Source of the DNA: Caldifarciminota bacterium UBA3073
GTDB lineage: Bacteria; Hydrothermota; UBA3073
Reading direction: 5' to 3'
Assembly: GCA_002366725.1 (NCBI GenBank)
Contig: DFBT01000116.1
Location: forward strand, 14,482-26,663
Length of the DNA: 12,182 nucleotides
How positions within the stretch are numbered: position 1 is the stretch's first letter; the number at the start of each line of letters is the position of its first letter. The position numbers and the translations under genes are program-made. The notes beneath the pieces are model-generated. The model had not been told where the DNA came from and searched no databases. It was given only the letters and a program-made list of their open reading frames with translations. Shown piece by piece: positions 1-7,176 of the stretch.

Positions 1-1
1 A

Positions 2-1600
2 AGACTACTGGCAGCTGGTTCTATTCCACAGGACAGCATCATTGATATAGCCAATTATGTTATGTACGAGACGGCTCAACCGATACACATCTTTGATCTC
101 GATAAGATATCTGGAGATATTGTGGTAAGGACATCCAGAGAAGGAGAGTATATTACGACACTCGATGGTGTGAAGAGAGAACTACCGGGAGATGTACTGC
201 TCATCTGTGATGGAGAGATACCGATTGCGATCGCCGGAATTATGGGGGGAAGTGACACAATGGTAACGGACATCACAAAAAATGTCCTGATAGAAAGTGC
301 ATACTTTGACCCAATAATAATAAGGAAAGGAGGTAAAAAACTTGAAATTTCTACAGAGGCGTCCTATAGATTTGAAAGAGGGGGAGACGTGGGGATGACA
401 GATGTGGCATTACACAGGGTGATGTCACTCTTAGAGGACTGTTACGGGGCAAAATCGGAGGGCACCGCCGACGAGTATCCCCTCAAAATTGAAGAGAAAT
501 CAGTGAAAATATCCTCTGAATCTGTAAATCGTATATTGGGCTCCTCTCTATCGGAAGACGAAATTCTCGTCTGTATTAGAAGACTTGGATTTAAACCAGA
601 TGATGGAAAGATTAAAATTCCATCGTACAGGAGGGACATATCTCTCGAGGTGGACCTTATAGAGGAGATCGCAAGACTCGAGGGCTATGACAATTTCCCT
701 CCAGAGACGCCATTCTCTCTCACGATAGAAAAAACAAAATCCTCCGAAAACAAAATAAGGGAAACTATGGTGGCGCTCGGCTTCAATGAGGTATATACAC
801 TGCCCCTCGTTAGGGAAGGTAATGTTAGGAGTATGAACTGGATGAGGGAGGATATGCGTGCCCTCAGGACCAATATCACAGAGGGGCTTCTCTCCGTACT
901 TGTCCACAACAAGTCCCACGGGAGCGCCAATCTGCGTTTATTTGAGATGGGGAGGGTATTTAATAAAGATAACGAAAACATTGAGCACACAGAACTCGCG
1001 GCCACCATAGCGGGAGAAAGGGCGAGAAATCCATTATGGACATCTGGAGATGTGGACTTTGCCGACCTGAAAGGGATACTTGAGGCAATGTTTGAAATAA
1101 TCAACCTTAAGGGATGGGACATTGTGTCATCCTACACCCAGAACTATGACCCCGGCTGTAACATAAAACTCGGGGAAGACACACTGGGATGCATGGGTAG
1201 ATTTAAAAAAGAAATACTAAAAAAGCTGGATATTGACTCTCCGGTATACGGCTTCGAACTTGACATAAGTAAGATAAAATCCACGGGAGAGAATGTCTAT
1301 AATCCTATATCTAAATTTCCATGTATCGTGAGAGATATATCCATAATTGTCGACAGGGAAGTGCCCGCCACTGGCATCCTTGACTTTGCGCGGGAAAGAT
1401 GCCCCGATATCCTTGAAAACCTGACGGCATTTGACTACTACACGGGCGGAGATATATCTCCCGATAAAGTAGCTCTCGGCCTACGTTTTTGCTTCAGGGG
1501 AAGAAACTCTACATTGAAAAAAGCCGATATAGATCCGATTGTCGCCTCAATAACCAACGACCTTCTCAGAGAGTACAATGCTGTATTGAGGGTCAAATAA
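2..1600 (+). CDS. pheT: Phenylalanyl-tRNA synthetase beta subunit, 5'-truncated
   Basis: Beta chain of the heterotetrameric PheRS, which charges tRNA-Phe in the cytoplasm. The reading frame is open from base 2 (RLLAAGSIPQDSIIDIANYV...), so the ATG at 62 is internal and the gene starts upstream of the window. The 532 visible codons are about two thirds of a usual ~790-800 residue PheT; the N-terminal region is missing. Visible parts, in order, are the B3/B4 editing region (IAGIMGGSDTMV, then EASYRFERGGDVG), the B5 region, a catalytic-like fold entered through EEIARLEGYDNFP, and the C-terminal anticodon-binding (FDX-ACB) domain starting near KFPCIVRDISIIVDR and ending at VLRVK. pheS is expected upstream. 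The next ORF begins 17 nt after the stop, suggesting co-transcription. No frameshift is seen. Confidence 0.96.
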   Translation, partial: RLLAAGSIPQDSIIDIANYVMYETAQPIHIFDLDKISGDIVVRTSREGEYITTLDGVKRELPGDVLLICDGEIPIAIAGIMGGSDTMVTDITKNVLIESAYFDPIIIRKGGKKLEISTEASYRFERGGDVGMTDVALHRVMSLLEDCYGAKSEGTADEYPLKIEEKSVKISSESVNRILGSSLSEDEILVCIRRLGFKPDDGKIKIPSYRRDISLEVDLIEEIARLEGYDNFPPETPFSLTIEKTKSSENKIRETMVALGFNEVYTLPLVREGNVRSMNWMREDMRALRTNITEGLLSVLVHNKSHGSANLRLFEMGRVFNKDNENIEHTELAATIAGERARNPLWTSGDVDFADLKGILEAMFEIINLKGWDIVSSYTQNYDPGCNIKLGEDTLGCMGRFKKEILKKLDIDSPVYGFELDISKIKSTGENVYNPISKFPCIVRDISIIVDREVPATGILDFARERCPDILENLTAFDYYTGGDISPDKVALGLRFCFRGRNSTLKKADIDPIVASITNDLLREYNAVLRVK

Positions 1601-1617
1601 ATTCTATCTGAGCAAAC

Positions 1618-1827
1618 ATGGATTTGCTCGAAAAAATAGACGAAATAGATAAGACTGTCAGCAAGTTAAGAAAAAAAAATGAACGCCTGACAGAGATCAA
1701 CAAGCAACTCATTGAGAAAGAGACAAGAGCGATACAAAAATTGAAAGGCGTAATGGACAGTATAAACACGCTTCTCGGCGCGCAGGGAAACCCTTTAACC
1801 AATGAAAATAAAGCTAAAAATATTTGA
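1618..1827 (+). CDS. Small coiled-coil protein (ZapB-like candidate)
   Basis: A 69-residue, highly charged ORF (MDLLEKIDEIDKTVSKLRKKNERLTEINKQL...) that reads as one amphipathic coiled coil over roughly residues 2-55, with Leu/Ile at heptad positions. There is no signal peptide or membrane segment. It sits between pheT and zapA, and its last 26 nt overlap the zapA start in another frame, so translation of the two is probably coupled. Small coiled-coil proteins next to zapA are often annotated as ZapB-like division factors. That role is inferred from position and shape, not from a diagnostic motif. No clear Shine-Dalgarno precedes the ATG, although the codon pattern and clean packing support a real gene. 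Confidence 0.72.
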   Translation: MDLLEKIDEIDKTVSKLRKKNERLTEINKQLIEKETRAIQKLKGVMDSINTLLGAQGNPLTNENKAKNI

Positions 1828-2086
1828 TAGAGAATATGAGCTTGATTACAAGGAAGAGAGTGGTGAATATGCGAAGAAGGTTGTGGACTATGTAAATGAC
1901 AAGTACAAGGAAATAGGTAGTTTAAGCAAGATAAAATCTCTTCCCGATATAGCCCTTCTCGTCTCCCTGAACCTGGCCGATGAACTCATGGAAGAGAGAA
2001 GGAAAAATGAAGAGCTCATACAGACAATAAAAAAAGGCATTAGTAGTCTTAAAAGAATTAAAAAGGGTTCCCTGTCGTGTTCGTGA
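1802..2086 (+). CDS. zapA: Cell division protein ZapA
   Basis: A 94-residue protein of the ZapA family, which binds FtsZ and bundles its filaments at the division ring. The N-terminal beta-hairpin motif (MKIKLKIFDREYELDYKEESGEYAKKVVDYVNDKYKEI) is typical. It is followed by the helical dimerisation part with the conserved DIALLVSLNLADEL stretch and a C-terminal charged coiled coil (MEERRKNEELIQTIKK). The start overlaps the preceding coiled-coil gene by 26 nt, and only a weak AGGG lies upstream, consistent with coupling. The last seven residues (KGSLSCS) are encoded by DNA that also forms the 5' strand of the downstream 6S RNA closing stem, so the protein tail is probably constrained by the RNA. 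Confidence 0.9.
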   Translation: MKIKLKIFDREYELDYKEESGEYAKKVVDYVNDKYKEIGSLSKIKSLPDIALLVSLNLADELMEERRKNEELIQTIKKGISSLKRIKKGSLSCS

Positions 2087-2225
2087 TGGCATGTAAATCC
2101 TGAGCTAACAGCTGAACATCGGGGGTCCTTATCCTCCCAGTAAAGTGGGGGAAAAGGATACCCACCTGAGTTAAGAGTTCAGAGGATAAAGTGTCACACG
2201 GCAACTGGCGGAGAACCCTTTTTTT
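2065..2225 (+). ncRNA. ssrS: 6S RNA candidate
   Basis: A long, irregular, self-complementary RNA of about 155-160 nt directly at the end of zapA, the place where 6S RNA sits in many bacteria. 6S RNA mimics an open promoter and sequesters housekeeping RNA polymerase. Stems read from the sequence: GGGTTC 2065-2070 with GAACCC 2213-2218; TGTCGTGT 2073-2080 with ACACGGCA 2196-2203 (one wobble); ATCCT 2097-2101 with AGGAT 2183-2187; CTGAAC 2112-2117 with GTTCAG 2177-2182, leaving a 10-nt 5' bulge; TCCTT 2126-2130 with AAGGA 2154-2158; and CTCCC 2134-2138 with GGGGG 2147-2151 around an 8-nt loop. GTTCGTGA and CCTGAGC resemble conserved 6S segments. A run of seven T follows at 2219-2225 and would end the transcript. 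The exact ends are inferred, and the identity needs a covariance-model match. Confidence 0.78.
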
Positions 2226-2230
2226 GAAGA

Positions 2231-2246
2231 ATAATTTCGAAATTAT
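2231..2246. other. 16-bp perfect palindrome after the 6S RNA
   Basis: ATAATTTCGAAATTAT is a perfect palindrome starting 5 nt after the T-run of the 6S RNA. It has no loop and no following T-run, so it is not a good terminator. A dimeric regulator site for the rny transcript is possible, but no clear promoter overlaps it. Confidence 0.4.
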
Positions 2247-2310
2247 CAATCCTGCCCGTCCATTCCATTCGGATGCTGTGCAACGGATCCGTAAGGATTG
2301 GCAGACAGGT
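2247..2310 (+). other. Possible structured leader upstream of rny
   Basis: CAATCC (2247-2252) can pair with GGATTG (2295-2300), enclosing CGGAT (2270-2274) that can pair with ATCCG (2287-2291). The ACGGATCCGT palindrome lies at 2283-2292. CTGCC (2252-2256) could alternatively pair with GGCAG (2300-2304). Competing pairings of this kind are compatible with a regulatory leader or a small RNA. I recognise no known riboswitch class, and the stems are short enough to occur by chance. Confidence 0.25.
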
Positions 2311-2316
2311 AAAACT

Positions 2317-2344
2317 TTGACTCGCTAATTGTTAATTTTACATT
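2317..2344 (+). promoter_or_regulatory. Weak candidate promoter for rny
   Basis: TTGACT at 2317-2322 is followed after 16 bp by TACATT at 2339-2344. The -35 is good and the -10 is poor. If used, it would give a leader of about 145 nt containing the GTCT/hairpin repeat. It is the only promoter-like pair I find between the 6S RNA terminator and rny. Confidence 0.3.
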
Positions 2345-2354
2345 TTAGCTTCGG

Positions 2355-2424
2355 TTGTCTGTGGTCTGCTTGCCCCGTTGCTCTGAAGGAGTTTTACGGG
2401 GCGGTCTGTAGTCTTCAGTCTTAA
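2355..2424 (+). repeat. GTCT-heptad/hairpin repeat element, copy 1
   Basis: A hairpin with lower stem CCCCGT (2373-2378)/ACGGGG (2396-2401) and apical stem GCTCT (2380-2384)/GGAGT (2388-2392) closed by a GAA loop. It is flanked on both sides by GTCT words spaced exactly 7 nt apart (starts 2357, 2364, then 2404, 2411, 2418). Bases 2355-2408 match 8057-8110 with five differences in 54. Two of those differences change apical pairs from wobble to Watson-Crick while keeping the stem. No T-run follows, so this is not a standard terminator. Confidence 0.8.
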
Positions 2425-2425
2425 C

Positions 2426-2454
2426 TATCCGTGGTTAATGCGCATTCTCGGATA
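2426..2454 (+). other. Inverted repeat before the rny ribosome site
   Basis: TATCCG (2426-2431) and CGGATA (2449-2454) form a 6-bp inverted repeat around a 17-nt loop that contains TGCGCA. It ends 34 nt before the rny Shine-Dalgarno and could be a hairpin in the leader or an operator. The evidence is weak. Confidence 0.25.
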
Positions 2455-2497
2455 ATTTTACCGATGAATTTAAAAAGCAGTTTTACTTGGAGGACAT

Positions 2498-4060
2498 ATG
2501 ATGACAATATTGACGGTAATAGTTGCAATTGCGGCAATAACAGCAGGTGTAATAATAGGTTACTATTTTGCAAGGGCTGTTACTTTGAAAAAGAGAACAG
2601 AAGCAGAAAAAGAGGCGCAGAGGATCGTAAGGGAGGCAGAAAAAGAGGCAGAAAAATATACGAGGATGGCTGAACTTGATGCAAAGGCTGAATGGACAAC
2701 GCGTAAGACTCAATTTGAACAGGAAACAAGCAACAAAAGAATAGAATTAGAGAGAAGAGAACGCATTCTCGAGGAGAAAGAAAAAAATACAGAACGGAGA
2801 GGCGACTTGATAAAAAGAAAGGAAAGGGAACTTGAACGAAGAGAGAGGACTATACAATCCGATGAGCGTCAGATGGGGATAAAGGGGAAAGAAATTGAGA
2901 GGTTGTTATTAGAGGAAAGGGGGAAACTCGAGAGGATAGCGGGTATGTCGAAGCAGGAGGCAAAAAAGGCGCTTATGTCAAGTCTCGAGGAGGAAGTAAG
3001 ACATGAGGCAATGCAGAAGATATACGAGATTAAGGAACAGGCAAACAGAGAGGCGGAAAAGGAGGCAAAGAAAATTATAACAGTCGCAATTCAGAGGTAC
3101 GCCCAGTCGCGTACCATAGAATCCACTGTAACAACTGTCGATCTGCCATCGGATGAAGTAAAGGGAAGACTTATTGGTAGAGAAGGCAGAAATATCAAGG
3201 CGTTTGAACTCACGAGCGGTGTAGACCTCCTCATAGATGATACGCCAGAGGTTGTTACAATTTCCTCATTCGATCCCATAAAGAGGGAGATCGCCAAAAT
3301 AGCGCTTGAAAAACTAATAACCGACGGTAGAATTCATCCCGCCAGGATAGAAGAGATATACGATGAATCTGAGAAGGAAATAGATGCATATCTACAAAAA
3401 GTGGGAGAGGAAACCGTTATTGAAATGGAAATAAGAGGACTCTCGCCGGAACTCGTAAAACTACTCGGAAGATTGAAATTCAGAACAAGTTACGGACAGA
3501 ATGTATTAGAGCACTCGAAAGAGGTAGCAAATCTGTCAAGCCTTATGGCGCAGGAACTTGGATTTGACCCTGTGATTACAAAGAGAGCGGGACTTCTGCA
3601 CGACATAGGCAAGGCGCTGAGTCAGAATGAGGTGGGAACCCACCAGGAAATAGGGGCAAGGATTGCCAAAAGAAACGGTGAAAGTGAAGAGGTGGTGAAG
3701 GCAATCGCATCACACCATGACTCGGTAGAGTTCCTGTCACCGATAGCCGTATTGATTCAAGCGGCGGACGCGATATCGGGTGCGCGACCCGGCGCAAGAA
3801 GAGAAACCTTCGAGGCGTATGTTGAAAGGCTCGAAAAATTGGAGTCGGTCGCCGTATCTTTCAAAGGAGTAGGTAAGGCATACGCTATCCAGGCGGGAAG
3901 AGAGATCAGGGTTATTGTTGAACCGCAGGAGATTAAAGACGAAGAAGTACAGGACCTCGCTGATAGGATAGCCAAAAAGATAGAGGGAGAATTGAAATAT
4001 CCCGGGCAGATCAAGGTAACTATTGTAAGGGAAAAACGAGCCATACAGTTTGCGAAATGA
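2498..4060 (+). CDS. rny: Ribonuclease Y
   Basis: Membrane-anchored endoribonuclease that initiates mRNA decay. It has 520 residues, the usual family length. An N-terminal membrane helix (about residues 3-25, ILTVIVAIAAITAGVIIGYYFA) is followed by a long charged coiled coil (about 28-200). A KH RNA-binding domain has the GRLIGREGRN loop near 223-232. The HD metallo-phosphodiesterase domain has H339 in NVLEHSKEVA and the signature H368-D369 in LLHDIGKA, followed by ASHHDSVEF. The start at 2498 is supported by GGAGG at 2489-2493; the adjacent ATG at 2501 is an equivalent alternative. The stop overlaps the start of the YmdB-like gene by ATGA. RNase Y is typical of Firmicutes and many anaerobic lineages and absent from most Proteobacteria. 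Confidence 0.97.
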   Translation: MMTILTVIVAIAAITAGVIIGYYFARAVTLKKRTEAEKEAQRIVREAEKEAEKYTRMAELDAKAEWTTRKTQFEQETSNKRIELERRERILEEKEKNTERRGDLIKRKERELERRERTIQSDERQMGIKGKEIERLLLEERGKLERIAGMSKQEAKKALMSSLEEEVRHEAMQKIYEIKEQANREAEKEAKKIITVAIQRYAQSRTIESTVTTVDLPSDEVKGRLIGREGRNIKAFELTSGVDLLIDDTPEVVTISSFDPIKREIAKIALEKLITDGRIHPARIEEIYDESEKEIDAYLQKVGEETVIEMEIRGLSPELVKLLGRLKFRTSYGQNVLEHSKEVANLSSLMAQELGFDPVITKRAGLLHDIGKALSQNEVGTHQEIGARIAKRNGESEEVVKAIASHHDSVEFLSPIAVLIQAADAISGARPGARRETFEAYVERLEKLESVAVSFKGVGKAYAIQAGREIRVIVEPQEIKDEEVQDLADRIAKKIEGELKYPGQIKVTIVREKRAIQFAK

Positions 4061-4830
4061 AGATACTCTTTATAGGGGACATATACGGTAGACCCGGCAG
4101 GATGGTATGTTCCACGGCGATTCCTTTCTTAAAGGATAAATACCATGTGGACTTTGTGATTGCCAATGGCGAGAACGCAGCCGGCGGATTCGGACTTACT
4201 CCCATGGTGGTGGGCGAATTGAAGTCACTTGGAATAGACTGTATAACTACAGGGAATCACATTTGGGACAAAAAGGAGATAATCCCCTACCTTAAAGAGG
4301 GGAACAGAGATGTTCTCCGTCCGCTCAATTATCCAGAGGGTGTACCGGCAGTGGGCTCTCATATGTATGGGAAGATCGGCGTTATAAACTTACTTGGGAG
4401 GACATTCGTCAATTCTATCATAGATTGTCCCTTCAGAAACGGGCTCAAAGAGGCTGTGGATATGAGGAAGAAAACAAAGACAATAGTGGTAGACTTCCAC
4501 GCAGAGACGACCGCCGAAAAGCAAGCATTTGCATTCTGGATCGACGGAAAGGTATCTGCCGTGGTGGGTACGCATACACACGTACAGACCTCAGACGAAC
4601 GCATACTTCCCGGAGGAACTGCCTTTATAACCGATGCTGGCATGACGGGGGCTTTTGACTCTGTAATAGGGGCAAGACCAAAAGAGGCAATAGAAAGATT
4701 TCTGTATGGCATTCCGAAAAGACTGCAGTCCGCTAAGGGGGGAAAGAGATTCAACGGAGTATTAATAGATATCGATGAGGAAACAGGTACGGCAACTTCA
4801 ATAGAAAGATTAAACTTCCCCGTGGAGTGA
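4057..4830 (+). CDS. ymdB: YmdB-family metallophosphoesterase (TIGR00282)
   Basis: A 257-residue calcineurin-like phosphoesterase of the YmdB family. The Bacillus subtilis member is a 2',3'-cyclic nucleotide phosphodiesterase affecting biofilm and motility decisions; the cellular role here is unproven. Expected metal ligands are visible: D8 in FIGDIYGRPG, E39 and N40 in NGENAAGG, N67-H68 in TGNHIWD, H148 in DFHAET, and H173/H175 in GTHTHVQT. The protein is soluble, with no signal peptide. The start codon overlaps the rny stop (ATGA) and has no Shine-Dalgarno of its own, so translation is likely coupled. The rny-ymdB order matches B. subtilis and supports a shared role in RNA turnover. The stop codon lies inside the first unit of a tandem repeat. 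Confidence 0.94.
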   Translation: MKILFIGDIYGRPGRMVCSTAIPFLKDKYHVDFVIANGENAAGGFGLTPMVVGELKSLGIDCITTGNHIWDKKEIIPYLKEGNRDVLRPLNYPEGVPAVGSHMYGKIGVINLLGRTFVNSIIDCPFRNGLKEAVDMRKKTKTIVVDFHAETTAEKQAFAFWIDGKVSAVVGTHTHVQTSDERILPGGTAFITDAGMTGAFDSVIGARPKEAIERFLYGIPKRLQSAKGGKRFNGVLIDIDEETGTATSIERLNFPVE

Positions 4831-4879
4831 CATCCTTCAGGATGTTAAGCAACGGGAGTGACATCCTTCAGGATGTTAA
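4825..4879 (+). repeat. Tandem hairpin repeat over the ymdB stop codon
   Basis: Two identical 24-nt copies (4825-4848 and 4856-4879) have a period of 31 nt. Each contains the hairpin ACATCC-TTCA-GGATGT. The first copy begins in the last sense codon of ymdB and includes its TGA. No T-run follows either hairpin, so they are more likely 3'-end stabilisers or a dispersed repeat than intrinsic terminators. An 8-nt direct duplication (AATGACCT, 4913-4928) lies further along the same spacer. Confidence 0.85.
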
Positions 4880-4945
4880 ACGATAGGGATCAACGCAACG
4901 ACGCTATAACTCAATGACCTAATGACCTTAGTTTAAGGAGGAGTT

Positions 4946-5287
4946 ATGAAGGTTTTGCCCCATGGTGATGTAGAATTGGAAGATGTGACTGCTGAAGGAG
5001 CAACGGGGGTAAAGATAAGATGGGCGATAACCGAAGATGACGGCGCACCAAATTTCGCGATGAGGGTATTTGAAATAGAAAAGGGAGGACATACACCATA
5101 CCATTCGCATCCTCACGAGCACGAGGTATATATTCTCGAGGGAAAGGGTGTCTTGAAGTTTGAGGATGGGAAATATCCATTTGAAGAGGGGTATGTGATA
5201 TTTGTTGACCCTAAAAAACGGCACGGTTTTTATAATACGGGCAACTCAACCCTTAAGTTCATCTGTATAATACCACACAAGAAATAG
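4946..5287 (+). CDS. Single-domain cupin protein
   Basis: A 113-residue cupin-2 protein (small beta-barrel). The first cupin motif is seen as PYHSHPHEHEVYILEGKG, with likely metal ligands H53, H55 and E60, and H57/H59 also nearby. The second motif is P89-x3-H93-x3-N97 (PKKRHGFYNTGN). The protein is cytosolic, with no signal peptide. Such stand-alone cupins bind a divalent metal and may be isomerases, dioxygenases or ligand sensors; the sequence does not decide which. The start is well supported by AAGGAGG at 4935-4941. It lies between ymdB and mnmG with a 115-nt spacer before it and 41 nt after. TATAAC at 4905-4910 might be a -10 box, but no matching -35 is visible. Confidence 0.9.
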   Translation: MKVLPHGDVELEDVTAEGATGVKIRWAITEDDGAPNFAMRVFEIEKGGHTPYHSHPHEHEVYILEGKGVLKFEDGKYPFEEGYVIFVDPKKRHGFYNTGNSTLKFICIIPHKK

Positions 5288-5328
5288 ATTGTAGATTACG
5301 CCTTACTGTCATTAATAACCGATAACTT

Positions 5329-7176
5329 ATGTACGATGTGATAGTCGTTGGAGGTGGGCACGCGGGTATCGAGGCAGCACTCGCCGCACACCGTATGGAC
5401 TGCAAAACGCTTCTCGTTACAAGCAGAATAGAGGGAATTGGCGAGCTTCCCTGTAATCCCGCAATGGGAGGGGTTGGTAAAAGTCAGCTGGTCTTTGAGA
5501 TTGACTCCCTCGGTGGGGTTCAGGGACTTGCCACCGACAGATACGGTATACACTTCAAGATGCTCAATACAAGTAAGGGACCGGCTGTATGGTCGTTGAG
5601 AGCACAGGTGGACAGAAAGAAATACAAAAATGGAGTAAGGGAGTTGGTATTGAAGTCCGGTCTTCCCCTTGCAGAGGAGCTTGTCACAAATATTATAACG
5701 GAAGAAAGAAGGGCAATTGGGGTAAAAACCAAAGAAAACGAATATTTTGGTAAAACAATTGTACTCACCACTGGAACATTCCTCTCGGGGATGATACACA
5801 TAGGCAATAGAAGATTACCATCAGGCAGATACGGTGAACCACCGGCTTGTGAACTCTCGGATTCTCTCAAGAAACTTGGATTCACACTCGGAAGATTAAA
5901 AACCGGTACCTCTGCAAGGGTAAAGAAGGAATCGGTAAATGTAAAAGGCTTGCTCGTACAGAAACCGGATGAGCAGCCAAAACATTTTTCCCATCGAACG
6001 GTGAAATTTGACCCACCCAAGATTCCCTGCTACATCACCAACACAACTGAGGCAACACATAAAATCATATATGATAACCTCGAACTATCGCCCTGGATAA
6101 AGGGTGAGATAAAGGCAACGGGTGTAAGATACTGTCCGTCGATAGAAGACAAACTCGTGAAATTTCCGCAGAAGAAATCGCATCATGTATTTGTAGAGCC
6201 CGATGGAATAGAGAGTGACATCTTCTACCTTGGCGGCGTATCTACATCGTTACCGGAAGATATACAGCTTGAGTTTCTCCGTACCATTCCCGGGCTCGAG
6301 GAAATACAGATTGTGCAACCGGGATATGCAATAGAATATGATTTTGTACTTCCAGTACAACTGTATCCAACCCTCGAAACAAAACTCCTCGAAAACCTAT
6401 TCCTCGCTGGTCAGGTAAATGGGACATCCGGATATGAAGAGGCAGCTGCTCAGGGAATTATGGCCGGAATAAATGCGGCACTCAAATTGAGGGGAGAGGC
6501 ACCATTTATACTTCCCCGCTCCCGTGCATATATAGGTGTCCTCATCGACGACCTGGTTACAAAGGGCACGGAAGAACCCTACAGAATGTTCACCTCCAGG
6601 GTGGAACACAGACTTCTCCTCAGACAGGATAACGCAGACGAGAGGCTTATGAAATACGGCAGGAGCTTCAAACTGGTAGAGGAAAAGGCGTATCGGGATG
6701 TGGAGAAGAGAAAAGAGGGGATTCATGAGCTCATAGAGAGATTAAAATGCAGGCATCTGAGAGAAAGAGAGATAGCGGAGCTCGGCTTGAACGCAGAACC
6801 CGGGATAACCCTCTTCACACTTCTCAAGCGACCGGACGTCAACATTGGAACCATTCGTCAACTCATAGGGGAAATACCGGAAAGGGTTGCCGAAGAGGTT
6901 CAAATCTTCGTAAAATATGATGGTTACATAAAAAAGGAAAAACAAAAAATAAAGCAGTTCCGTGAACTGGAAGAATGGAAAATACCGGTAGATTTTGACT
7001 ATGAGATGATTCATTCACTTTCAAATGAGACAAAGGATAAACTGTCCAATATTCGTCCTCTTACACTCGGACAGGCAAACAGAATACCGGGGATAAGACC
7101 AAATGATATTATCTTGCTCTCAATATGGCTCAGGAAGGGTGAAGGGCAAAACAAAAGGAGGATTTATGCTCGATGA
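5329..7176 (+). CDS. mnmG: tRNA U34 carboxymethylaminomethyl synthesis protein MnmG
   Basis: FAD-dependent subunit of the MnmE-MnmG complex, which installs the (carboxymethyl)aminomethyl group on wobble uridine 34 of several tRNAs. It has 615 residues, close to the ~630 of Escherichia coli, which excludes the shorter folate-dependent TrmFO. Motifs in order: dinucleotide fold MYDVIVVGGGHAGIEAA (GGGHAG 8-13), PCNPAMGG with C42, GRYGEPPA, RLKTGTSAR, GVRYCPSIEDK with C269, the FLAGQVNGTSGYEEAAAQG FAD segment, and the helical C-terminus ending in PGIRPNDIILLSIWLRKG. C42 and C269 match the two conserved cysteines of the family. No clear Shine-Dalgarno precedes ATG 5329, but the N-terminus aligns with the family start. 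The 3' end overlaps thi4 by 11 nt, so the two are likely co-transcribed. Confidence 0.97.
   Translation: MYDVIVVGGGHAGIEAALAAHRMDCKTLLVTSRIEGIGELPCNPAMGGVGKSQLVFEIDSLGGVQGLATDRYGIHFKMLNTSKGPAVWSLRAQVDRKKYKNGVRELVLKSGLPLAEELVTNIITEERRAIGVKTKENEYFGKTIVLTTGTFLSGMIHIGNRRLPSGRYGEPPACELSDSLKKLGFTLGRLKTGTSARVKKESVNVKGLLVQKPDEQPKHFSHRTVKFDPPKIPCYITNTTEATHKIIYDNLELSPWIKGEIKATGVRYCPSIEDKLVKFPQKKSHHVFVEPDGIESDIFYLGGVSTSLPEDIQLEFLRTIPGLEEIQIVQPGYAIEYDFVLPVQLYPTLETKLLENLFLAGQVNGTSGYEEAAAQGIMAGINAALKLRGEAPFILPRSRAYIGVLIDDLVTKGTEEPYRMFTSRVEHRLLLRQDNADERLMKYGRSFKLVEEKAYRDVEKRKEGIHELIERLKCRHLREREIAELGLNAEPGITLFTLLKRPDVNIGTIRQLIGEIPERVAEEVQIFVKYDGYIKKEKQKIKQFRELEEWKIPVDFDYEMIHSLSNETKDKLSNIRPLTLGQANRIPGIRPNDIILLSIWLRKGEGQNKRRIYAR
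7155..7161 (+). promoter_or_regulatory. Shine-Dalgarno that fixes the thi4 start
   Basis: AAGGAGG lies 4 nt before ATG 7166 and inside the 3' end of mnmG. It makes 7166 the start rather than the upstream in-frame ATG at 7103. Confidence 0.85.

Noticed and set aside
2224..2246. Promoter formed by TTGAAG and the AATTAT of the palindrome
   Set aside because: The spacing is only about 11 bp, too short for a sigma-70 type promoter.
4425..4658. 77-codon plus-strand ORF inside ymdB
   Set aside because: Out-of-frame, Arg-rich shadow of the YmdB-like gene.
5296..5799. 167-codon minus-strand ORF under mnmG
   Set aside because: It lies antisense to the strongly conserved N-terminus of MnmG, has a low-complexity Cys/Ser/Tyr-rich translation and shows no family motif.
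5520..6020. 166-codon minus-strand ORF under mnmG
   Set aside because: Antisense shadow of MnmG coding sequence; no motif and no ribosome site noted.
7103..7165. N-terminal extension of Thi4 from the ATG at 7103
   Set aside because: The 21 extra residues fall within mnmG, are not Thi4-like, and the strong AAGGAGG sits just before ATG 7166.
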